Shown: positions 1 to 5,969 of the stretch, piece after piece | Layout of the letters: each line of letters starts with the position of its first letter | Numbering within the stretch: the stretch's first letter is position 1 | From: an uncultured Mediterranea sp. | Lineage (GTDB): Bacteria > Bacteroidota > Bacteroidia > Bacteroidales > Bacteroidaceae | DNA length: 13,888 nucleotides | NCBI GenBank assembly: GCA_946007445.1 | Contig: CAMGAL010000021.1 | Coordinates: 1-13,888 of the forward strand | Reading direction: 5' to 3' | Program-made: the position numbers and the translations under genes | Notes under the pieces: generated by a model | Databases searched by the model: none | What the model saw: the letters and a program-made list of their open reading frames with translations, nothing else | Told to the model about the DNA's origin: nothing

Positions 1-53
1 AGAGCATCTGACTGTTAATCAGAGGGTCCTTGGTTCAAGTCCAAGACGAAGAG
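1..53 (+). tRNA. tRNA-Asn (GTT), 3' portion, cut by the window edge
   Basis: The window opens inside a tRNA. The anticodon stem TCTGA (7-11) pairs with TCAGA (19-23) around the loop CTGTTAA, which places the anticodon GTT at 14-16 and so decodes Asn. The T arm is CTTGG (29-33) / CCAAG (41-45) around TTCAAGT. The 3' acceptor strand is 46-52 with G53 as discriminator. CCA does not appear to be encoded, so it would be added after transcription. The acceptor 5' strand and most of the D arm lie outside the window. Confidence 0.93.
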
Positions 54-54
54 C

Positions 55-86
55 AAAAGAGTCGGCTTTTCAGCCGACTCTTTTTT
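55..86 (+). terminator. Rho-independent terminator of the tRNA-Asn transcript
   Basis: A perfect 9-bp GC-rich stem, GAGTCGGCT (59-67) with AGCCGACTC (72-80), encloses a TTTC loop. An A-run extends it on the left, pairing with the T-run 81-86. It starts two bases after the tRNA end, as expected for the end of a tRNA transcription unit. Confidence 0.9.
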
Positions 87-368
87 GCACGTTTCTTCGG
101 GGATGTAATGTAATTATATTTCTTGTTTGTATTTCCCATCCTGCCATACGCTTATCCGTGGGAACAGGCATCCGGCCACTCCTCGCTTCACGATGATGCG
201 TTGAAGCGAAAATGGTTTCTTCTATATTTACAATGGAAAGACTCCTTGAAGCGAAAAAATAAAAGATATTCACAATCTGAAAGAAAGACAAATTTTATTA
301 CTTCCTTGTGTATTAGATATTTAAGAAAAATCAAGGGAAATGGATGAGGCAAAGATGAGGAGATAGTG
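87..368. other. Intergenic region with no convincing gene
   Basis: This AT-rich stretch between the tRNA terminator and the tandem repeat has two short overlapping reading frames on opposite strands (70-291 minus, 123-347 plus), neither with a recognisable domain or signal. It contains a 12-base direct repeat TTGAAGCGAAAA at 201-212 and 246-257. A small inverted repeat, TCGCTTCA (183-190) with TGAAGCGA (202-209), has an 11-base loop. It may be a gene remnant or plain spacer. Confidence 0.5.
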
Positions 369-423
369 AGTAGTAGGTGCGGAGTAGGTGAAGAGTAGGT
401 GAGTAGTAGGTGAGTAGTAGCAA
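369..423. repeat. Five tandem copies of an 11-bp repeat (consensus AGTAGTAGGTG)
   Basis: Period-11 units start at 369, 380, 391, 402 and 413. Units 1 and 4 are identical (AGTAGTAGGTG). Units 2 and 3 share the GAGTAGGTG core with changed first bases, and unit 5 is intact for eight bases and then diverges. This is a short minisatellite in non-coding DNA between the tRNA and miaB. Copy number could vary between strains by slippage, which is an inference. Confidence 0.75.
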
Positions 424-464
424 GGCCATATTGGGATGGTAATTTATCCTGCTACTTACCTACT
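405..464 (+). other. Potential long stem-loop formed by the tandem repeat and a downstream complementary arm
   Basis: Bases 405-420 (the last repeat units) can pair along all 16 positions with 449-464, using two G-U wobbles (412-457 and 418-451), around a 28-base loop. On the other strand the wobbles become A-C mismatches, so the fold favours a plus-strand RNA. An identical 16-base 5' arm exists one unit earlier (394-409), so two registers are possible. No T-run follows, so it is not a standard terminator. Confidence 0.5.
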
Positions 465-573
465 GCGGATCTGATTGGATGGTATGGCGATGAGAGGGCG
501 AGCGTGCAGGAGAGGTGCATAGGGTCGTGGCTGGCGGGAATGCTGTGTTTGTTCTGGATTATGAAAATATATA

Positions 574-609
574 GCTGTAGCGCCGGACACGCAAGTCCGC
601 CCATACAGC
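574..609 (-). terminator. Imperfect palindrome just after miaB, candidate terminator or dispersed repeat
   Basis: The outer arms GCTGTA (574-579) and TACAGC (604-609) are perfect. After a mismatch-rich internal loop, CGGAC (584-588) pairs with GTCCG (595-599) around ACGCAA. On the minus strand it lies about 20 bases past the miaB stop and is followed by the T-rich stretch TATATATTTTC, so it could end the miaB transcript. The interrupted stem is less convincing than the other terminators in the window. Confidence 0.45.
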
Positions 610-627
610 ATCTTGATGATTGAATGA

Positions 628-1998
628 TTAGGGTATCTCTTCCCCCAGCAGGGTGGCCGAGGAGCTGCCTGTGATGCGCACGCGTACCAAGTCGCCCACG
701 CGATGCGAGCCACGGTCGAACACCACCACGCGGTTCTGCTCCGTGCGGCCGAAGAGCTGTTCGCGGCTGCGCTTGCTCGTGCCCTCTACCAGTACCTCAT
801 ACTCGCGCCCCACGCAGCGGGCGTTGGCTTCGGCCGACAGGCGGTTCTGCAGGGCGATGATTTCGTTGAGCCGGCGAATCTTCACCTCTTCGGGGATGTC
901 GTCCGGCAGGTGCTTCGAGGCATAGGTGCCGGGGCGCTCGCTGTACTTGAACATGAAGGCCGAGTCGTACTGGCACGCCTCCATCAGCGAGAGCGACTGC
1001 TGGTGGTCCTCCTCCGTCTCGGAGTGGAAGCCCGAGAAGATGTCGGTCGAGAGGCCACAGTCGGGGATGATGCGTCGGATGGCTGCCACCCGCTCCAAGT
1101 ACCATTTGCGGTCGTACTTGCGGTTCATCAGCTTCAGGATGCGGCTGCTGCCGCTCTGCACGGGCAGGTGGATGTGGCGGCATACGTTGGGCTCGTCGGC
1201 TATCACCTGCAGCGTGGCATCGCTCATGTCCTTGGGATGCGAGGTGGTGAAGCGGATGCGCATGTCGGGTGCCGAGCGGGCCACGGTGCGCAGCAGGGTG
1301 GGGAAGTCCAGCACCGAGCCGTCGGGCCGCTCCGAGCGGTAGGAGTTGACGTTCTGTCCCAGCAGGGTCACCTCCTTGTAGCCCTTCTGCCGCAGGTCGG
1401 CCACCTCCTGCAGGATGCTCTCCAGGTCGCGGCTCCGCTCGCGGCCTCGGGTGTAGGGCACGATGCAGTAGGTGCAGAAGTTGTTGCAACCACGCATGAT
1501 GGAGACGAAGCCCGAGATGTGGTTGCCGCAGATGCGCGAGGGGATGATGTCGCGATAGGTCTCGGTGGTGGATAGCTCTACGTTGATGGCCTTCTCGCCC
1601 GCCTCTACGGCGGCAAAGAGTTGCGGCAGGCTGAGGTAGGCGTCGGGACCGGCCACCAGGTCCACGCCGTGGTGGGCGATGAGGTCGTCCTTCACGCGCT
1701 CGGCCATGCAGCCCACCACGCCCACGATGAGATGCGGTCGCTTGCGCTTCAGCGTGCGGAAGTATTCCAGTCGGTTCACAATTTTCTGCTCCGCATTGTC
1801 GCGGATGGAGCAGGTGTTGAGCAGCACGGCGTCGGCCTCTTCGAGGCTCTGTGCCACGTCGTAGCCCGCCATCTTCATGACGGAGGCTATCACTTCGCTG
1901 TCGGCTACGTTCATTTGGCAGCCGTAGGTCTCGATGAACAACTTCTTGTCGCCATCGGCAGTTGCAGATTTAAAGTCTGCTTCTGTTCTTTTTTCCAT
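628..1998 (-). CDS. miaB: tRNA-2-methylthio-N6-dimethylallyladenosine synthase MiaB
   Basis: This is a radical SAM methylthiotransferase that converts i6A37 to ms2i6A37 in tRNAs reading UNN codons, using SAM and two [4Fe-4S] clusters in the cytoplasm. From the start used here it has 456 residues, normal for the family. The N-terminal UPF0004 domain carries the auxiliary-cluster cysteines Cys27 (ETYGCQMN), Cys63 (NTCSIRD) and Cys97 (GCMAER). The radical SAM motif is Cys171, Cys175 and Cys178 in GCNNFCTYC. A TRAM domain occupies about 394-455. The frame stays open upstream to a Met codon at 2070, but the start at 1998 is preferred: the family alignment begins just after it, and a TACCTTTG promoter element lies between the two, which would leave the upstream Met outside the transcript. 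It is the only gene of its unit visible here. The family match is very secure. Confidence 0.97.
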   Translation of the reverse strand: MEKRTEADFKSATADGDKKLFIETYGCQMNVADSEVIASVMKMAGYDVAQSLEEADAVLLNTCSIRDNAEQKIVNRLEYFRTLKRKRPHLIVGVVGCMAERVKDDLIAHHGVDLVAGPDAYLSLPQLFAAVEAGEKAINVELSTTETYRDIIPSRICGNHISGFVSIMRGCNNFCTYCIVPYTRGRERSRDLESILQEVADLRQKGYKEVTLLGQNVNSYRSERPDGSVLDFPTLLRTVARSAPDMRIRFTTSHPKDMSDATLQVIADEPNVCRHIHLPVQSGSSRILKLMNRKYDRKWYLERVAAIRRIIPDCGLSTDIFSGFHSETEEDHQQSLSLMEACQYDSAFMFKYSERPGTYASKHLPDDIPEEVKIRRLNEIIALQNRLSAEANARCVGREYEVLVEGTSKRSREQLFGRTEQNRVVVFDRGSHRVGDLVRVRITGSSSATLLGEEIP

Positions 1999-2036
1999 TT
2001 TCTCTGTTCTGTTTATATGAATCCGATTTTTCGGAG

Positions 2037-2044
2037 CAAAGGTA
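2037..2044 (-). promoter_or_regulatory. Bacteroidetes-type -7 element for miaB
   Basis: Read on the minus strand this is TACCTTTG, an exact match to the TAnnTTTG consensus recognised by the Bacteroidetes primary sigma factor. It lies about 40 bases before the chosen miaB start, implying transcription from near 2030. A matching -33 TTTG is not evident at the usual distance, so the promoter is supported mainly by the -7 box. Confidence 0.6.
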
Positions 2045-2223
2045 GTGCAAATCAGGGGTTGAATCCGCATTTGCCTGCAGTTTTTTGTACCGACCTATAA
2101 AAAGCGTTAATTCAATGCAGTTTTTGGGGATAAAATTTGGAATTATTGGTCTAAATTTACAAATTTGTGCTCTGAAAAGAAACATTAGATTTTTTCATAG
2201 TTAAGGTTTAGGTTAAAAAAAAG

Positions 2224-2255
2224 AAAGAGGGTAGCTGTGAAGCTGCCCTTTTTTT
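2224..2255 (+). terminator. Terminator-like hairpin between two divergent promoters
   Basis: GGGTAGCT (2229-2236) pairs with AGCTGCCC (2241-2248), with one G-T wobble, around a GTGA loop. A-rich sequence on the left pairs with a seven-T run (2249-2255). It has the form of an intrinsic terminator and is best on the plus strand. No gene on either strand obviously ends here: miaB starts to its left and the next gene starts to its right. The rest of the intergenic region (1999-2323) holds only the two promoters and AT-rich sequence. Confidence 0.6.
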
Positions 2256-2262
2256 GTATGCT

Positions 2263-2297
2263 TTTGAGCGGATATTCGATAGAAATCACTACCTTTG
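2263..2297 (+). promoter_or_regulatory. Bacteroidetes-type promoter for the plus-strand CoA-transferase unit
   Basis: TACCTTTG at 2290-2297 exactly matches the TAnnTTTG -7 consensus. TTTG at 2263-2266 could be the -33 box, although the 23-base gap is slightly longer than usual. The expected transcription start near 2304 leaves a leader of about 20 bases before the ATG at 2324. Confidence 0.62.
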
Positions 2298-2323
2298 GCA
2301 CTTGAAAACCATCAGACTTGATT

Positions 2324-2692
2324 ATGGAAGAGATTTTTTCTGTTCTTTTCTTTGTCGGGATGTTGTTCATCAGCGTCGTTGCACAGAAGAAAAAGGGGGC
2401 GCCCAAGGCGGCAGTCCCTGAGGTCCTGTCTCCCGACTTTTTCCCTCCCGAGGAAAATGAGGCGGACACTCTGGCTCCCGAAGTCGCGTCTGCTCCCTTC
2501 CGGCCGGCGGCTGCGCCGCTCCGCCCTGCCGGCGAGCCCTCTCCCGCCCGCAGCCGGGTGTCTGCCCCGGCCTCGCCTGCCCCATCTTCGCCCGCCCCAG
2601 CGATTGCTTCCGAGCCTGATGCTGCCCCCACGGTCGAGGCGGTGCGCCAAGGCATCATCTGGTCCGAAATCCTCCATCGTAAGTATAGCTAA
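2324..2692 (+). CDS. Small single-pass membrane protein with a Pro/Ala-rich region, function unknown
   Basis: I do not recognise a named family. The 122-residue product begins with a hydrophobic segment (about 5-20, FSVLFFVGMLFISVVA) followed by KKK, which suggests one membrane-spanning helix with a cytoplasmic tail. Residues 25-104 are low-complexity and rich in Pro, Ala and Ser, with scattered acidic residues, and are probably disordered. The end is more ordered-looking: AVRQGIIWSEILHRKYS (106-122). ATG at 2324 is preferred over the in-frame TTG at 2318 because it fits the promoter position. The gene ends 33 bases before the CoA-transferase, on the same strand and with no terminator between, so co-transcription is likely. 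Its role cannot be deduced. The reading frame is supported by the promoter, start and signal-anchor; the biology is open. Confidence 0.72.
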   Translation: MEEIFSVLFFVGMLFISVVAQKKKGAPKAAVPEVLSPDFFPPEENEADTLAPEVASAPFRPAAAPLRPAGEPSPARSRVSAPASPAPSSPAPAIASEPDAAPTVEAVRQGIIWSEILHRKYS

Positions 2693-2725
2693 TCATTCAT
2701 ATAAAAAACAATCTAATATCGCATT

Positions 2726-4219
2726 ATGGCATTCAATTACATTTCGGCAGCCGAAGCTGCCAGTCTCATCAAGCATGGCTACAACATTGGTCTGAGTGGA
2801 TTTACACCCGCCGGCACAGCCAAAGCGGTCACTCATGCCCTGGCTGACATAGCCGAGGCGGAACACGCCAAGGGCAACCCCTTCCAGGTGGGCATCTTCA
2901 CCGGAGCCTCCACAGGCGACGCCTGCGACGGCATCCTCTCGCGCGTGAAGGCCATCCGCTACCGCGCTCCCTACACCACCAACCCTGACTTCCGCAAGGC
3001 GGTGAACAATGGCGAGATTGCCTACAACGACATCCACCTCTCGCAGATGGCACAAGAGGTACGCTACGGCTTCATGGGCAAGGTCAACGTGGCCATCATC
3101 GAGGCTTGCGAACTGACCGACGACGGCAAGATCTACCTCACGGCCGCCGGCGGTATCGCCCCCACCATCTGCCGTCTGGCCGACCAGATCATCGTCGAGC
3201 TGAACGCCGCCCACAGCAAGTCTGCCATGGGCCTGCACGATGTCTATGAGCCGCTGGATCCTCCTTATCGTCGCGACATCCCCATCTTCAAGCCCAGCGA
3301 CCGCATCGGCCTGCCCTACATCCAGGTAGACCCCAAGAAGATTGTGGGTGTGGTGGAGACCAACTGGCCCGACGAGGCACGCTCTTTCTCCGACGCCGAC
3401 CCCTTGACCGACAAGATTGGTCAGAATGTGGCCGACTTCCTGGTGGCCGACATGAAGCGTGGCATCATTCCTCCCTCGTTCCTACCCCTGCAGAGCGGTG
3501 TGGGCAACATTGCCAACGCCGTGCTCGGTGCCCTGGGCCGCGACAAGACCATCCCGCCCTTCGAGATGTACACCGAGGTCATCCAGAACTCCGTCATCGG
3601 TCTTATCCGTGATGGCCGCATCAAGTTCGGTAGCGCTTGCTCGCTCACCGTCACCAACGACTGCCTCAACGGCATTTACGAGGATATGGACTTCTTCCGC
3701 GACAAGTTGGTGCTCCGTCCCTCCGAAATCTCCAACAGCCCCGAGATTATCCGCCGACTCGGCGTCATCTCCATCAACACCGCCATCGAGGCCGACATCT
3801 ATGGCAACGTCAACTCCACCCACATCGGCGGCACAAAGATGATGAACGGCATCGGCGGTTCGGGCGATTTCACCCGCAACGCCTACATCTCCATCTTCAC
3901 CTGCCCCTCGGTGGCCAAGGAAGGCAAGATTTCGGCCATCGTGCCCATGGTGTCGCACGAGGACCACTCGGAGCACGACGTCAACATCATCGTGACCGAA
4001 CAGGGTGTGGCCGACCTGCGTGGCAAGAGCCCCAAGCAGCGTGCCGAAGCCATCATCGAGAATTGCGTACACCCCGACTACAAGAACATCCTGTGGGATT
4101 ACCTCAAGCTGACCGACGGCAAGTCGCAGACTCCCCACTGCGTCCGTGCTGCCTTGGGTATGCACGCCGAGCTGGCCAAGAGCGGCGATATGCGTAACGT
4201 GGATTGGGGCAAGTTCTAA
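2726..4219 (+). CDS. Acetyl-CoA hydrolase/CoA-transferase family protein (likely succinyl-CoA:acetate or propionate CoA-transferase)
   Basis: This 497-residue cytoplasmic enzyme belongs to the class I CoA-transferase group that includes Acetobacter AarC, Clostridium Cat1 and E. coli ScpC. These enzymes move CoA between short acyl groups through a glutamyl-CoA thioester. The expected catalytic glutamate is Glu284 in YTEVIQNS. The glycine-rich loop GIGGSGDF (375-382) matches the region that shapes the active site in relatives, and the C-terminal VTEQGVADLRGKSP block is also typical. Length is normal. In Bacteroidales such enzymes fit the succinate-propionate and acetate branches of fermentation, where acetyl-CoA or propionyl-CoA energy is conserved; the acyl preference cannot be read from the sequence. 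It is the second gene after the small membrane protein and ends at a strong hairpin. Confidence 0.93.
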   Translation: MAFNYISAAEAASLIKHGYNIGLSGFTPAGTAKAVTHALADIAEAEHAKGNPFQVGIFTGASTGDACDGILSRVKAIRYRAPYTTNPDFRKAVNNGEIAYNDIHLSQMAQEVRYGFMGKVNVAIIEACELTDDGKIYLTAAGGIAPTICRLADQIIVELNAAHSKSAMGLHDVYEPLDPPYRRDIPIFKPSDRIGLPYIQVDPKKIVGVVETNWPDEARSFSDADPLTDKIGQNVADFLVADMKRGIIPPSFLPLQSGVGNIANAVLGALGRDKTIPPFEMYTEVIQNSVIGLIRDGRIKFGSACSLTVTNDCLNGIYEDMDFFRDKLVLRPSEISNSPEIIRRLGVISINTAIEADIYGNVNSTHIGGTKMMNGIGGSGDFTRNAYISIFTCPSVAKEGKISAIVPMVSHEDHSEHDVNIIVTEQGVADLRGKSPKQRAEAIIENCVHPDYKNILWDYLKLTDGKSQTPHCVRAALGMHAELAKSGDMRNVDWGKF

Positions 4220-4237
4220 AGGGAACCGATATACTTT

Positions 4238-4287
4238 CATGCCGGATGATGCGTAGCCATGCAACTGCGCTTCATCCGGCATGATGT
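4238..4287 (+). terminator. Long hairpin terminator between convergent genes
   Basis: CATGCCGGATGA (4238-4249) pairs perfectly over 12 bp with TCATCCGGCATG (4272-4283). The stem continues with three GC pairs after one mismatch. It starts 18 bases after the CoA-transferase stop and is followed by a short T-rich run (ATGTTTT). No T-run flanks it on the minus strand, so it mainly serves the plus-strand unit. It may also limit read-through from the converging minus-strand genes. Confidence 0.75.
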
Positions 4288-4290
4288 TTT

Positions 4291-5046
4291 CTATCTCTCT
4301 ATGCGGGGTGGGGCGATGGTAGGCCCCTCACGTCGCGAACGCCCCACTACGACCTCTCGCAACAGTTGGTGCAGGATGGGACCTACATCCAGCTGCAGCT
4401 TCAGCTGGTCGTTCTGGTAGTAGGGTGCTACGATAGGTTCCGTCTCCCAGCGGTGCGTCCAGGCGTTGTAGCGGCGACGCACTCCTCCCTCGATGCCGAA
4501 GTGTGAGGAGGCCTTCCACACCAAGCTGCCGCCCCACTGACGGCCATACGGATTGTAGGGATTGCCTGTGTCGTAGCTGCCGAAGGCCTTCAGTGTCCAC
4601 CGCTCGCCCAGCTGGTAGCTGGCCAGGCCGCCTGCTCCCCACACGTGGCGATGCAGGAACTCCATATCCAGTTGGGTGGCCGTGAGGTAGGCCTGCAGGG
4701 TCAGGCGGTCACCCCACTGTTGCGACCAGAGCAGGGTGGCCTCGTTGATGCGGCCGATGCCCGGCATACTGTTTTGTTCGCCGATGCCCATCAGGCTCCC
4801 TGTCCGATAGCGCCACAACTCCCCCTGTGTGTTGTAGTCATTGCGCAGCAGCTCCATCCGGATGCTGTCTCGCCACGTGGTCATCGGCCCCGTCCCATCG
4901 GTGCGATAGGTATTCATGGGCAGGGTGACGGTCGGTTCCTCCCTGCCGGACAGAGACCTGACCGACAGGGTGTCCCTGGTCAGCTCCTGTGCCCACAACG
5001 GCGTGGCGGCCAGCAGGATGGCCGGTATGAGGAACCACCGTCTCAT
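4291..5046 (-). CDS. Exported protein of unknown function, possibly beta-rich envelope protein
   Basis: I cannot assign a family with certainty. The 251-residue product has a clear signal peptide (RRW start, hydrophobic ILLAATPLWA, likely cleavage after Ala19 before Gln20), so it enters the periplasm or outer membrane. After about residue 95 the sequence alternates polar and hydrophobic residues with frequent aromatics (for example LTLQAYLTATQLDM, WTLKAFGSYDTG, GGSLVWKASSHFG, GGVRRRYNAW). That pattern is compatible with outer-membrane beta strands. There is no lipobox. Its ATG overlaps the stop of the upstream amidotransferase-like gene in an ATGA, so translation is probably coupled and the two products may act together. 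It is the last gene of the minus-strand run. A soluble beta-sandwich is the main alternative to a barrel. Confidence 0.8.
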   Translation of the reverse strand: MRRWFLIPAILLAATPLWAQELTRDTLSVRSLSGREEPTVTLPMNTYRTDGTGPMTTWRDSIRMELLRNDYNTQGELWRYRTGSLMGIGEQNSMPGIGRINEATLLWSQQWGDRLTLQAYLTATQLDMEFLHRHVWGAGGLASYQLGERWTLKAFGSYDTGNPYNPYGRQWGGSLVWKASSHFGIEGGVRRRYNAWTHRWETEPIVAPYYQNDQLKLQLDVGPILHQLLREVVVGRSRREGPTIAPPRIER

Positions 5047-5900
5047 GGCTTCCGCTTGTAGCTCTTGGCCCGCTCTATCAGGTCGCGGAAGATGGGCATG
5101 AAGCTCTCGGCGTCATCGCCATTCACCAAGTGTTCGGGGTGGAACTGCAAGGCCAGCAGGTTGTAGGTGGGGAAGCCCTCGATGGCCTCCACTACTCCGT
5201 CAGCCGAGCGTGCGCTCACCTTCAGTCCGGGAGCCAGCTCCTTCACGGCCTGGTGGTGGAAGCTGTTCACCACCGCCTGCTCCCGGCCCAGGATGCGGTG
5301 CAGGTAGCTGTCCGGCTCAATGGTGATGGAGTGCGACCCCACGGTAGCCGGTATGCTCTGCCGGTGCATCCCAACCCCCGCCTTCTGTGCCGGCAGGTCT
5401 TGGTAGAGCGTGCCGCCCAGACCGATGTTACAGAGCTGTTCGCCGCGGCAGATGCCCAAGATGGGGAGTTTCAGCTGCAAGGCGATGTGCAGCACCATCA
5501 GGTCGTAGACGTCGCGGTGGGTGTTCACATCACCCAGTTGGCGCAGCGGCTCTTCGCCATAGAGCAAGGGGTGGAAATCTTCGCCGCCGGTCAGCAGGAG
5601 GCCGTCCACCTGACGGAGCAGGGTGGCCAAGGCTTCCGGCTGCAGGGTGCAAGGCAGCACCAGGGGGACGCCCCCTGCCTTCAGCACCGCGTTCACATAG
5701 GTCGTATTGACCTGTATCTTGCCGTTCACGTCGTTGGATGAGATGCCTATCACGGGGGCATGGCCCGGTTTGTCGGCCAGTTGTCGGTCGATGTCGGCAT
5801 AGAGTTCCGTCAGCGAGTAGTGAAACTTCACTTCCTGCGCATACAGGTTCAGCGTCAAGCTGATGGATAGCCAGAGATAAAATAACTTTTTCATATCCAT
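5043..5900 (-). CDS. Exported class I glutamine amidotransferase-like hydrolase (peptidase C26, gamma-glutamyl hydrolase/PuuD type)
   Basis: The product has 285 residues. Family C26 enzymes cut gamma-glutamyl bonds, as in gamma-glutamyl-GABA or folate polyglutamate. The visible catalytic set is Cys151 in the nucleophile elbow GICRGEQ, His254 and Glu256 in FHPEH. Family blocks TGGEDFHP (104-111) and VNSFHHQAV (211-219) are also present. Unlike cytoplasmic PuuD, it begins with a signal peptide (KKLFYLWLSISLTLNLYA, probable cleavage after Ala21 before Gln22), so it should act in the periplasm. No synthetase domain is attached, consistent with a hydrolase. A second Met at residue 3 is an equally possible start. 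It follows the S9 peptidase gene after about 70 bases and overlaps the next gene by four bases, suggesting one operon. The exact substrate is unknown. Confidence 0.92.
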   Translation of the reverse strand: MDMKKLFYLWLSISLTLNLYAQEVKFHYSLTELYADIDRQLADKPGHAPVIGISSNDVNGKIQVNTTYVNAVLKAGGVPLVLPCTLQPEALATLLRQVDGLLLTGGEDFHPLLYGEEPLRQLGDVNTHRDVYDLMVLHIALQLKLPILGICRGEQLCNIGLGGTLYQDLPAQKAGVGMHRQSIPATVGSHSITIEPDSYLHRILGREQAVVNSFHHQAVKELAPGLKVSARSADGVVEAIEGFPTYNLLALQFHPEHLVNGDDAESFMPIFRDLIERAKSYKRKP

Positions 5901-5969
5901 ATTCTGTGAAAGATATCATTCCAAAGAGTAAAGTCAGTCATCATGTTGGGGAGGATGTGCGTGAGGAGA

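Noticed and set aside
70..347. Two overlapping small frames on opposite strands in the first intergenic region
   Set aside because: There is no domain, signal, convincing promoter or neighbour logic. One of them also overlaps the tRNA terminator.
369..423. Repeats considered as a CRISPR array
   Set aside because: The units are 11 bases long and directly adjacent with no spacers, and no cas gene is present.
703..1575. 290-residue open frame antisense to miaB
   Set aside because: It is a shadow of a strongly conserved gene and has no recognisable motif.
1999..2070. Upstream in-frame start giving miaB 24 extra residues
   Set aside because: The added residues are not part of the MiaB family, and the TACCTTTG element at 2037-2044 lies inside the extension, so transcription would begin after that start.
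2318..2323. TTG as the start of the small membrane protein
   Set aside because: An ATG two codons later is a better start and leaves the hydrophobic N-terminus intact.
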